Part shown: positions 32,401 through 40,100 of the stretch, one piece after another
Layout of the letters: each line of letters opens with the position of its first letter
Numbering within the stretch: the first letter of the stretch is position 1
Source: Mytilus trossulus
Taxonomy: Eukaryota; Mollusca; Bivalvia; Mytilida; Mytilidae
Direction: 5' to 3'
Length of the DNA: 64,000 bases
Assembly: GCF_036588685.1 (NCBI RefSeq)
Contig: NC_086386.1
Span: 74,708,682 to 74,772,681, forward strand
The notes under the pieces: model-generated
What the model saw: the letters and a program-made list of their open reading frames with translations, nothing else
The model's database searches: none
Told to the model about the DNA's origin: nothing
Position numbers and translations under genes: made by a program

Positions 32401-34559
32401 GTGTCATGATGTATGTACAACTTCCTAGGTCAAAGGTCAACGTAAAAAAACTTTGGTTTCAGTTGACAACCCCGTGTTCTGTTGTGAAGATTGTGTCCGC
32501 TCTATACCTTGAGAACCGTTAGGATTTCAAATATTATACTTGACATCCATTTTAACCAACACCAGAGGGTGTGTCATGATGTATGTACCACTTCCTATGT
32601 CAAAGGTCTGTCTGTCTGTTGGTCTGTCCATCGCTAACAAATTTGATCCACACTATATTTTGAGAGGACAGCTGTTATTATTTCATACTTTATACCTGAC
32701 AAACATTTTCAACTTAACATATATATTAACCAACACCAGAGAATGTGTCATAATGTATGCATCCTAGGTCAAAGGTCAGTCCGTCGGTCTGTCCATCCGT
32801 TCGTTGTTCTTAACAAATTGTGTCCGCTCTACCTCTCGAGAACCGTTAATATTTCATACTTTATACTTTGTGGGTCATAATATATTGAAGGCATAATTCT
32901 AAAAATATGTGACAAATATCAATTGGGCAGATCCTTTAAACATATTGTTCAAACATCAATCCATATATCCAGCAGTCACCTTAGAGTAGCCAACAATGAG
33001 TTCACATCATGCAGTCATATCACTATTATACTATGGAAGTAAGTTGAGAATATTTATCAGTTTTAACTAAAAATCTTAGATTAAAATCACACGTGAGACT
33101 ATGTAATAACTTCAAATAATGCTTCATATCAGATTATCCATACAACTTATTTACCCCACGTTATTGACAGCGGGGCCCAAAGAGATGGCTCCCATCTCAA
33201 TGATATCTAGTTTTCATTGTTAACATGTTAAAATATTTTTTTCAAAAACAATTCTTCAACAAAATATAATCATTGACTAATGCATTGCTCTTGTTACTTT
33301 ATTTTTAATGATATAAATGTTTAATAGACTAAATACCGAGTGTACATCTGCAATGATCTAGTTGAGTTATTATTTTCTGTTTACCAAAAGGCATGCAATC
33401 TGTAGACTTTACAACTGATTCGACAATGAAGTGTTCCTTGGTACGATATATATGGAAATTAAACTTAATATGTATATTTTGACGATTCATTGTTAACTGT
33501 TTGTTCACAGGGGGTACTGCTGATATAACAATTCACCAGGTTGCAGAAGACGGTACTTTGAAGGAACTCCACAGTGCGAGCGGCGGCGCGTGGGGAGGCA
33601 TCAAAGTCGACCAAGCGTTTGAACAACTATTAATAGATATAGTTGAAGAAGACGTATATGCCGAATTTCAGAAAAGAAATGCCTCGGACCATTTCGATAT
33701 GGGAAGAGAGTTCGAAGTAAAAAAGAGAACAGTTAAAGAAGGCATGAGCAAAAATACATATATTAAACTGCCATCGGCACTTATTGAAACGTATACTGTG
33801 TTGAAGGGGAAGACTCTCAAAGAAGCGATTGAACAATCGATGTATATGAGCCGTGTTTCCCAAACTGCTGACAAGCTTAAAATTGACTCAGAATTATTGA
33901 AGGGTTTCTTTAGGGATCCTCTCGAACATCTGGTTGAACACATCAGAGAAATATTAAATCAACCAGTTGCTAAAGATACAAATATCTTCTTGTTAGTTGG
34001 GGGATTTTCCGAGTCCCCGATCGTTCAGGAAACAATCAAAGCGCGATTTCCAAAGCATAAGATCATCGTGCCTCAAGATGCTGGTCTGGCGGTTCTGAAA
34101 GGTGCCGTCCTGTTCGGACATCGCCCGAAACTTATATCTGTTCGGGTTAGTCGCATGACGTACGGAATAGGCATTAGCAGACTGTTTACTAAAGGCGATC
34201 CCGAAGAATTGCGGTTTGCGTCAGGTAGTGCAGTGTTGTGTCGTGACGTATTTCACAAATTTGTAGAAAAGGGTCAACCAATCAATGAAGGCGATGAACA
34301 TTCTATGCCTTTCAGTGCCAAAGGTCAGAACAATAGAGTTCGTGTTTACACTTCAAACATGAAAGATCCAAAACATGTCATTGACGATAGCTGTAAACTT
34401 CTTGGAGAAATGATGATCAACATAAGTTCGGAAGTCACATCCGGGAACAATATTCAGGTCAGAATCGAGTTTGGTGGCACGGAATTGGTTGTTGAAGCTA
34501 AGGAGAAAAATACCGGGGAAGTCTTCAGATCCCGATTTGACTTCCTCAGTGATAAATAA
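17476..34559 (+). CDS. HSPA12-like Hsp70 family protein, gene B
   Basis: Coding exons 17476-17793, 18940-19158, 23910-24045 and 33511-34559 give about 573 aa. Splice positions and phases (0, 0, 1) are identical to gene A. Visible motifs are AIDFGTTYSGYAFQLT (phosphate 1, residues about 13-28), VVDLGGGTADITIHQV (phosphate 2, split across exons 3/4) and LLVGGFSESPIVQETI (adenosine). A 5'UTR splice acceptor TTTGTCTTTCAG precedes 17438. It is a putative cytosolic ATPase of the HSPA12 branch without EEVD. Most residues of exon 4 match gene A. The gene is 17 kb long because intron 2 holds a Harbinger nest and intron 3 (9465 bp) holds repeats and a complete gypsy element in antisense. No coding disruption is seen, so it should still be expressed if splicing skips the insertions. 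Confidence 0.9.
17938..18060 (+). repeat. S-family SINE-like repeat, diverged
   Basis: AAGAAGATGTGGTACTCTTGTC, TTAATAACTAAGAACACCAT and ACGGCCTTTAACAATGCGTA follow the order of 15703-15865. It lies in intron 1 of gene B, just after a T/A-rich run. Confidence 0.5.
18205..18430 (-). repeat. Antisense fragments of the 3150 repeat family
   Basis: Read on the - strand, ATTAAATCGAGCGCCACTAA then TGAGTCTTTTGTAG matches the core of 3150-3312. An adjacent related block (TGAAGCGTTTTCGGGATTTA) has a similar layout. It is diverged and possibly two overlapping fragments. Confidence 0.4.
19534..19674. mobile_element. hAT-like MITE with GGCGGATCC ends, copy 1
   Basis: Left end TAGGCGGATCCAGG and right end TGGATCCGCCACTGG are inverted. 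The interior has a G run and AGTGATTCCCTATATA in the opposite orientation. Related copies are at 34907-35045 and 57440-57575. The CAGTGGCGGATCCA-type end resembles hAT MITEs; this assignment is by resemblance only. Confidence 0.6.
19760..20042 (+). repeat. R-family repeat, 5'-truncated copy 3
   Basis: It begins inside the family at CCGACTGTTCCAAGTCAGGAG, then GGGGCAAGCTAAAGCACGCC, CATTGAAGACCAATTGGTAG and CCCAATTTCCATTCTCAATT. It lies in intron 2 of gene B. Confidence 0.7.
20360..22220 (+). repeat. Tandem-unit repeat element (CTCACCTGG family), copy 1
   Basis: It starts AGCTCACCTGGCCCGAAGGG and ends GGTGAGCGATTCAGGCTCTT with GAGAGCCTC. Between them are about three and a half units of about 490 bp, each opening TTCTCCTCTGAAACTAC and containing GGCTAAAAATAGAAC..., CATTTAGAGCAA and GACCCCTTAAGGAGT. 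The inserted boundaries interrupt the Harbinger arm at its ATAACTTTTT...CAATCCG junction, which is intact in the inner copy. Near the left end is a CGTC-rich simple repeat (20405-20450). No coding content is recognised. Confidence 0.75.
22933..23692. mobile_element. Inner Harbinger-type foldback element (CCGTT family)
   Basis: A 760-bp complete copy with flanking TTA on both sides (22930-22932 and 23693-23695). Ends are AGCCTCGGTCACACC and GGTGTGACCGAGGCT. Joining the flanks restores the uninterrupted word GTCCGTTATGCATCCG found at 23227-23242, showing insertion of one family member into another. Entirely non-coding; the open frames here are frame projections of the repeated CGTCCGTT word. 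Confidence 0.85.
24253..25463 (+). repeat. Tandem-unit repeat element (CTCACCTGG family), copy 2
   Basis: It starts CTCACCTGGCCCTGGGCTAA and ends GGTGAGCGACACAGGCTCTT. It holds about two units of the 490-bp repeat (unit starts near 24336 and 24825), fewer than copy 1. It lies in intron 3 of gene B about 210 bp after exon 3. Confidence 0.75.
25803..26345 (-). repeat. 3' LTR of the gypsy element
   Basis: Written on +, it begins TGTAACGTGATCGAGGGGAG and ends CATTAAAATATTACA (TG...CA ends). 543 bp, the same length as the LTR at 31345-31887. Confidence 0.95.
26346..26359 (-). promoter_or_regulatory. Polypurine tract
   Basis: On the - strand AAAGAAGGAGGCAA lies directly against the 3' LTR, the expected site of plus-strand priming in reverse transcription. 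Confidence 0.8.
26598..31181 (-). CDS. Gypsy Gag-Pol polyprotein
   Basis: One uninterrupted 1527-aa frame from the ATG at 31181 to the TAG at 26598. Domains in order: Gag with a CCHC knuckle CWTCGETGHIRRNC (about residue 237-250); aspartic protease CLVDTGANVTIL (about 291-302); reverse transcriptase with CLVYLDDIIVFG (catalytic DD about 722); RNase H including VRTDHSSLRWI (about 937); integrase with an HHCC zinc region (GHLGVNKTL...CRRCHQC, about 1120-1155) and DDE residues in AMDIMGPL, HTDQGTNFES and MVERYNATMEAML (about 1183, 1243, 1280). No chromodomain or envelope frame was seen. Gag and Pol are fused in one frame with no recoding site. All key catalytic residues visible to me are present, so this copy may still be competent. 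Confidence 0.95.
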   Translation of the reverse strand: MDKRDSSDREIYFGGARPKVSMDTGIGFEMISELNCWTDNQKAMFLATSLSGNAQSVLADIDPIKRKDYQSICSALTSRFGTENRTELFRVQLKNIRKRRDQELPELAQHIKRLSRKAYPKAQQELQEMLSRYHFIDALDMLDDADTRLRIHQAHPKTLDDAVKLAVELEAFYIADKQRDKPSSVRNFAITENSEVSGQIKTLTDVVEDLRRELQFMKSDMSQQRHGFNNNNNKPGKRGCWTCGETGHIRRNCPKYDKSNRNYQQKERVRTGRVASGDGGMYISGKFQGKIIQCLVDTGANVTILNSKVYDSLSDVNKVVLRPAHTNMKLADGKLVKVKGIGQMNVEIGRTLLTHDVWVADIDADINGIIGYDFMKQNMCCIDVANNTMTVNKEHISCAVLNTQGVRCCRVAVSETTVIPPGVEQIIPGKFIDIGYAPDCSMLVASDKFVEKHQLMLAKAVVNSSSDVVPMRVLNATDKSIKVYANSIAATCEAVTVLNESVCSQELSTEDIPEHLSSLYTSSCVHLNENQRERLRALLLINQSVFAKDKWDIGRTDVVTHKINTQNTDPIRQKPRRLPFAQRSELASQIDNMLRSDIIEPSESPWSSPLVLVRKKDGSTRICLDYRKLNDITKKDSFPVSRIDDKLDALSGAEWFHVLDLQSGYFQVKCDENDREKTAFVTENGLYQFKVMPMGLCNAPATFERLMNKVLKGLSWKTCLVYLDDIIVFGTEFESTLQRLQQVFDRLRMAGLKLNPKKCTLFQKSVNYLGHVVSKDGVRADPSKTEAISNWPRPTTVKEVRAFLGICSYYRRFIFDFAKYARPLNKLTEKQTLFEWTDLCEEAFNIMKSKLSSPPILAYPDPSGLEFILDTDCSNSALGAVISQVQNGHEKVIAYYSRALSKSEINYCTTRKELLAVISSIKHFHCYLYGRKFTVRTDHSSLRWITKFKDIEGQLARWLEVLGTYNFEIVHRPGLKHSNADSLSRRPCLDCSHCEKVELKYGVSSTQCNVISDSKSNVSNSNSWINGLSDSEIKCAQREDKNLELIINLMENSDHKPTWHEICSESVVVKALWSQWKRLEIRSDILYRRWEDDTGKKISWQLVVPDSFKTDILTNLHDAVTAGHLGVNKTLGRIRERLYWPGVGEDVKEWCRRCHQCGSRKRPHKTLRAPMKTYNVGAVMERVAMDIMGPLPLSERNNRYVLVIQDYFSKWVEAYALPDQEAETIAQVFVEQFVTHYGVPMQIHTDQGTNFESRLFRELCKLLGVDKTRTTALHPQSDGMVERYNATMEAMLATCVNKDQKNWDVLLPLQMMAYRSAEHDTTKYSPNVMLFGRDVRHPIALLYGTVSNNENFDNLPDYVMQIRTYLDNVHEFARENINNASDKQKWYYDYKVNFKPYSVGDAVWLHDPKRKVGISPKLQCNWDGPYLIINSISDLVYRIQKLESSKPRVVHYNRLKPYHGDFDNWLIKTVTQRDTESHATAIEETNIESDIELSENEQCDMSNFPTDNIEYGRGHRVKRPPNRYVPD
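31322..31339 (-). promoter_or_regulatory. Primer-binding site for tRNA-Leu
   Basis: The - strand reads TGGTGGCAGCGGTGGGAT, complementary to the 3' end (including CCA) of animal tRNA-Leu of the AAG/UAG type as I recall it. It begins 5 bases inside the 5' LTR. It would prime minus-strand cDNA. Confidence 0.8.
31345..31887 (-). repeat. 5' LTR of the gypsy element
   Basis: 543 bp, TGTAACGTG...ATATTACA as written on +. It differs from the other LTR at a handful of sites (for example CCTGTTGTAA against CCTGTGGTAA). It contains the element's promoter by family analogy. Confidence 0.95.
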
Positions 34560-34842
34560 ATTTGATTTGTCTTGTGGTTTCTAGAACATTGTTGATGTAC
34601 AATATTAATGATTGTGTAAATATGTGTCATGAAGAATGATGGAATTACTTTTTTGTTCATAGAAAATACAATGAAAATTCAAATAGAATCAAATACAAAA
34701 GTTAAAATGGCAGAAGATGAGTGTTAAAGAAACATTGAGGATTTTAACCCCGAGTTTATAATGGAGGTCTATCTGCTCAAATTAGTACTGCGTTTGTAAA
34801 ACTTACTTTCTTCGATGATTTTTAATCATTTGCGTGAAACAT

Positions 34843-34848
34843 AATAAA
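34843..34848 (+). terminator. Candidate poly(A) signal of gene B
   Basis: AATAAA about 285 bases after the gene B stop codon. It is the first canonical hexamer seen downstream; inferred by position. Confidence 0.4.
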
Positions 34849-34906
34849 ATATATATCAAGTCTAACCAATGATACGTGTGAAAATTGACAGTGCTCGGTT
34901 CTTCTT

Positions 34907-35045
34907 CTCAGTGGCGGATCAAGAACTTTTCATAAGGGCCCCCGGGGGGGGGGACGACTGGCCTAAGGGGGACCGCTCCAGTCATGCGTCAGTGATTCCC
35001 TATATAATCAAACAAATTTTCCCCACGGAAAGTAACTAGTGTGGG
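34907..35045. mobile_element. hAT-like MITE, copy 2
   Basis: CAGTGGCGGATCAAGAACTT, a G run, GGGGGACCGCTCCAGTCATG and CAGTGATTCCCTATATAATC, matching 57440-57575 in the same orientation and 19534-19674 inverted. The right end is not clear. Confidence 0.55.
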
Positions 35046-37162
35046 TCACTGTATGACCTTCAACAATACAGCATAGTAAGCTACAAAATAAGGACAAAAA
35101 CAACTGGTTGTAAAATAATGTTCAATGTATACTACGACTTTCACCTTTTCCTTACTATTTAACAGGTTTTTTTCATGTCTTCCCATTAGGTTTCAGTTCC
35201 TGTGAAGATCTGTTAAAGGTAACATTGTTTAATGGTTTAAACGAATAATGATTGTTGGTTAAATTGCTTTTAATAATCATTTAATATAGTACATATTTTA
35301 ACAATTTTAAAATTACTTGGCTACAATTTTCTACAAATGCACTGAATACACGATACACAAACAACAATACATTAAGTCTGGTCCAATTTTAACAAAACAT
35401 CATAATTCCCCGATGAAATGTACATTATATTTAATAACTACAAAAAGTATGAAAACACCTTTAAAAGTTCATTCCATCATCCAGTTTATAAAGATCGGCG
35501 AGTATGACACAAAGCAATAACAAAATTTTTGTCAAAAGCTTCCTATATTGAAAAAGTTTTTCTTTCATCGTGTCAGGCATTGTTAGAACCTATATATCTA
35601 TCAATACTTGACATTATATCCTCGACATCGAAAAGAAAGTCAAATTTCCTGTCTTTGCAGAAGATTGTTTGCTTGAACAACGATGATACATCTTGATATT
35701 GGGTTGTCGGAGTTTTCCGTTTCTATTATTATTGCCGATGATTGACTCGTCTATTGATCGACCCGCGGTGTTCTACGTTAACATATATCGTAATTCAAAA
35801 CAGAAAAAATATTTGTATTCAAACCTCCTGAATAACACAGGAAGATTACCAAAAATAAGACAAGAAAGGGGAATCTCGAGATGAGAAAGGAGAATCTCAA
35901 GTGAGAAAAGAGAATCTCAAGGTGAGAATGGAGAAACTCATTCATCTCCCTGCGCTAAGTGCAAAACGATGTTCTATGTAAATTTTAAATGGATGATGAA
36001 CTTTCAACGGTATTTTTAAATTGTATATTGCACAAAACGCCAAAAAATCAAGTTCTTTACAGACAAAATCACACATACTCGAGGACGTCATTTACGGGCA
36101 AATGATACTTGAAACGACTATTTCACAACACATGAAAACAACCACCGGCATGAATGACATATTACTTATACGAAGGAATGATTGGTCTAAAGCATCGTTC
36201 TTCAATTTATCACCAGCTAACAAGAGTCCACGGAAAAAGTCAGCCTTATTTATCATATGACTTGCTGGCTTGGTTTCGTGACTAGACCGGAATGTTATAT
36301 ATTATTCGCTGAAGAGGGGTAAAATTATTACGAAAGGATGCCAACATGTTTGAATCAATCTAAAAGTTTGCCTGCAGTCAAATAAAGTGTTCTGCATTTA
36401 CAATCGATCTTTTAATTGTTTTAATACTAATAGTCCTTTGTAATGTGCCTTTTGTAAAAGCTTCTCTACTCTTGAGATTTAAAAAGGGACTGACAAACGG
36501 CCAGCTATAACTTTGATCTTACTTAGGGAGTTCAGTTGTCACATGTCATTTTTAATAATGGCGGGGTTCGTTTTGCTTACAAATAGTCTTTTCTTTGTTT
36601 TGTATACTATTGTTTGTTTTGTTTTCTTTTTTAACCATGGCGTACCACCTCTTTCGTATACTTTAGGTCTTTTTTATTCTTAATCTGATGTGTAATTTTA
36701 CAAAATACAAAATTACCAAATTGTTCTTATTCGTCTGCATATCGTGGTTGAATTTTCGAGTTATTTAACTTTTATGTCCCATTTTCTTATCGATTAGGCC
36801 AACATATGTTTTAATCAGACGTTTGGCTGTTTCCCATTTCGCCAACATTCAATTGTTGTAAAAAATTTCACAAAGTTACACAAAATGTTCTAAAATATCC
36901 GCCACAGGAACTTATGAAGAACACGTGAAACTTTTTTTTTTAATATGACGGAAAAATAATTGACTTTCCGAATATTGAATACAAACGACACAAGGGTAGG
37001 TTAATGGAATTGAAATATTAAAAATGGTAAGTCACGTGATTAAAATCTCAGAAATAAAGTATTATACTTTAATCGAGTATTTTGCCATATGGTGTTTACC
37101 AACCCATGCAGCTGGAATGTACCTACAGGTTTATATACAAATATTAAAACAAATTGAATGTA
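35046..37162. other. Non-coding region between gene B and the Mieap-like gene
   Basis: No exon recognised. It contains three short tandem units GAGAATCTCAAG(G)TGAGAA at about 35868-35935 and a decayed Penelope-tail copy at about 36525-36690 (GTTGTCACATGTCATTTTTA, GGCGGGGTTCG, AACCATGGCG). A 79-codon + frame at 36021-36260 has no recognisable motif. Confidence 0.5.
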
Positions 37163-40100
37163 CTAAAATTGGGTATGCTGGCTACTACTACTTCGTCCCT
37201 GATTATTTTTTTGGCTACTACTTCGGCCCTGATAATGTTCATTGCTACGACTTCGACTTTGTTTATTTCCATTGCTACTGCTGCGACCCTGTGCTACTCC
37301 CTTGCATAACAACGGACCATCTTTATGTAAAAACATCACGGGCCAAATTATGTAATCAACGACATCTCCTGACTCTGTGAATGGTCTTAAAATCTGAAGG
37401 TCAAATGAATGACCTTTATACTCCCAATCAAGGTGAATAGGCGGAGAATGACAAACCATGATCCAACACAACTCTAGGCATTTCTCCAAGTACTGTTTCT
37501 TTGATTGAGAAATACATGACAGTACTTTACCATCAACGCTCTTGGCGATTTTCTGGATAATGCCCTGTAATCAGTTAAATGTAAACCAAGGATGAAATCA
37601 ATAAAATGTAATCGAAGATGTAATCAGTAAAATCTAATCGCAAATGACTTTATGATCATTTTAAAAAATGTTAACCACGGGTGTAATCATAAAAAATGTT
37701 AACCGCAAATGTAATCAGTACACTGTAACCGCAATCAGTAAATGTTAACCGAAGATGTAATCTTTAAAATGGTAACCACATATATATGTAACCAGTAACA
37801 TAGAAAAATGTAACAGATAAGGAATCAGTAAAATGTTAACCGCATTATGTAATCAGTAAAATGTTAACCACAAATGTAATCAGTAAAATGTTAACCACAA
37901 GTGTAATCAGTAAAATGTCAACCACAAGTGTAATGAGTAAAATGTTAACCACAAGTGTAATCAGTAAAATGTTAACCACAAATGTAATCAGTAAAAAGTT
38001 AAATGTAACCGTATGTATAATCAGTACAATGTTAACCACGGGTGTAAATACTAAAATGTTTACAAAAGATTACATTATTTAGAAATAACTCATGTAAATT
38101 TTATCCATTTAGTAACTAATTATTTTTTTTTCTAAAATAATGTCATAATTTAAAAACTGGAAATATAAGATAGGCATTTGAAAATGTTATCATTTTTATA
38201 TGTTTGAATTGTATTGCCATCTCCTTCTTTGTTTGTTTACTTACAAAAGCTTGTTAAACCTAAAAGAATTTCGATTTTACTATACTATGATGACGTACTA
38301 TAATACAAAGCCAACACATCTTACATAGTCGTAATACCTTTTTTTTTCTTTTTTTCTTTTTTTTTTTTTTTTTTAGATATCTTGCTGTTTTTTTTTATAC
38401 AAGTTGATAAATTTGATTGATAGGAAATGTATTTAGATAATATATGATGAATTGAAAATTTAAATTGGAAATGTAATACGTGTAATTTACCTCTTTTAGA
38501 AACTGTAACTGATTTGATTTCATTTTTTTCAGTTGAATTTTATATTCATCTGCTATTTCATTGACCTGAAATAAAAATCTTATTTATAATAACCTAATAA
38601 ACATAAACGATTTATTTCAGTGACTTCTAATTTTTCAAACTTGTAAAAACATGAACGGAGAATGTGTCTACGGAACACCATCTTCATAAATCAAGAACAG
38701 TTAAATTGACGCCACCCAAATTCGACTTTGAACATTGCGATATGCCACAAACTGGTATTTATCTTTCGATCATGTCAAATATCATAATATAATGTCAGAA
38801 ACTAGAAATGTATAGACTGTACAAGAAGAGAACACAATTAAAGCAAACTATAATGTCTCCCTTCGTTGACCGAGAGACATTATAATGTCAAAAGAGCATA
38901 TAAAAAAGGACTAATAACAAAAGATTAAGGACAAATGCAAAAACACGAATGTCAAAAGTACTAATGATATTATTGTAGAATCGCGACAGATTACACTGAT
39001 TTATGTTAAAAGTCTGAAGTTGTTTTGCAATGATGCCCTTAAAAGGTTTCGCGATATTCCTCTTTTAATCTGATTGAATTTCAGACATGATCATAACGAA
39101 ATCATTGTGCTTTCATATCTCACCTTTATTTGCACAGTAGCACTTCTGTTTTTTAGTTCCAGCGCATAATTTCCTTTGTGTCGCAGATCGTAGCATTCTA
39201 AGTATGTTTCCTACAATGTAATACAATGTCATAGAATTGACCAATTAGAGGAAAATAATAATGTAACGAAAGACAGCTGGAAACATGTATACATAAGATT
39301 TTTACGGCATTACAATTTCTTTTATCTAGGAAAATTCTTGAGGGATCATTGCTGCAGCTATTTTTTGCATAAAGAGTCCGTGTCAAAATAAGTTTTCTCA
39401 CAAAATGTATCATCGATGCTTCATCGTACAAACCAACAACAGTTACTGTCCTCCTAAGACGTTCACGGATGAACAACTGGTACATTTGTAAAACCAAACG
39501 ATAAGAACTAATGTGTTTTAAAAATATTTGTAATTGGCCGCTAAACAATCAACCAACTATGAAAACCCAATGTCAAAATATATATATATAATTAAAAGGC
39601 TACAGCTACTATATACATTGTACAATTGAAGCAACTACCATCATATACGCACAGATCTTCCAACATGAGTAATTAATTCTACAACAAATACAATTATGTC
39701 AGAATTCCACATTTCATATTTTTTATACCCAACTTCTAAGTCTGCATATCCTCTTTCTGTTACAAAAGTGTGTTTTATAGTGAACCGTAGTTGTCTTATC
39801 ATCTTATCATCGTTGTGCGTTTTTTGCCATGGCGTTGTCAGATTGTTTTCGCATTTAAATGTCCCTTTGTAATCTTTCGACTCTCTTTTACACTAAAATC
39901 AAGCGAAATAAATGTTCAAACGAGAACATATTGTTTTGAATAGACTGCCAAAATATATTATGTCCAAAAAGTTGTAATCAATGAAGTGATAAAATTGAGA
40001 ATGGAAATGGGGAATGTGTAAAAGAGACAACAACCCGACAAATAAAAAATTAACAGCAGAAGGTCACCAACAGGTCTTCAATGTAGCGATAAATTCCCGC

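Larger units (their letters stand above)
25674..33210 (+). repeat. Tandem-unit repeat element with GGGCCCCGC ends, split by gypsy
   Basis: It begins GGGCCCCGCCTAAAAGGCGG and closes near 33170-33210 with CAGCGGGGCCCAAAGAGATGG; the GGGCCCCGC/GCGGGGCCC ends are inverted. After the gypsy insertion it continues from 31888 as five to six units of about 165 bp (31892, 32060, 32228, 32385, 32552, 32727), each with CAACACCAGAGGGTG, TATGTACAACTTCCTAGGTC, AAAGGTCAAGG and GTGTCCGCTC. Non-coding. Confidence 0.7.

Noticed and set aside
31888-32870. Regular direct repeats resembling an array with spacers
   Set aside because: Units are about 165 bp, contiguous and diverged, in a eukaryotic intron; not CRISPR.
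36021-36260. 79-codon + strand frame
   Set aside because: No motif, no splice context and no repeat match; treated as chance.
37845-38082. Open frames on both strands across the 27-bp repeats
   Set aside because: Period divisible by three keeps all such frames open; the repeat is intronic and has no other coding sign.
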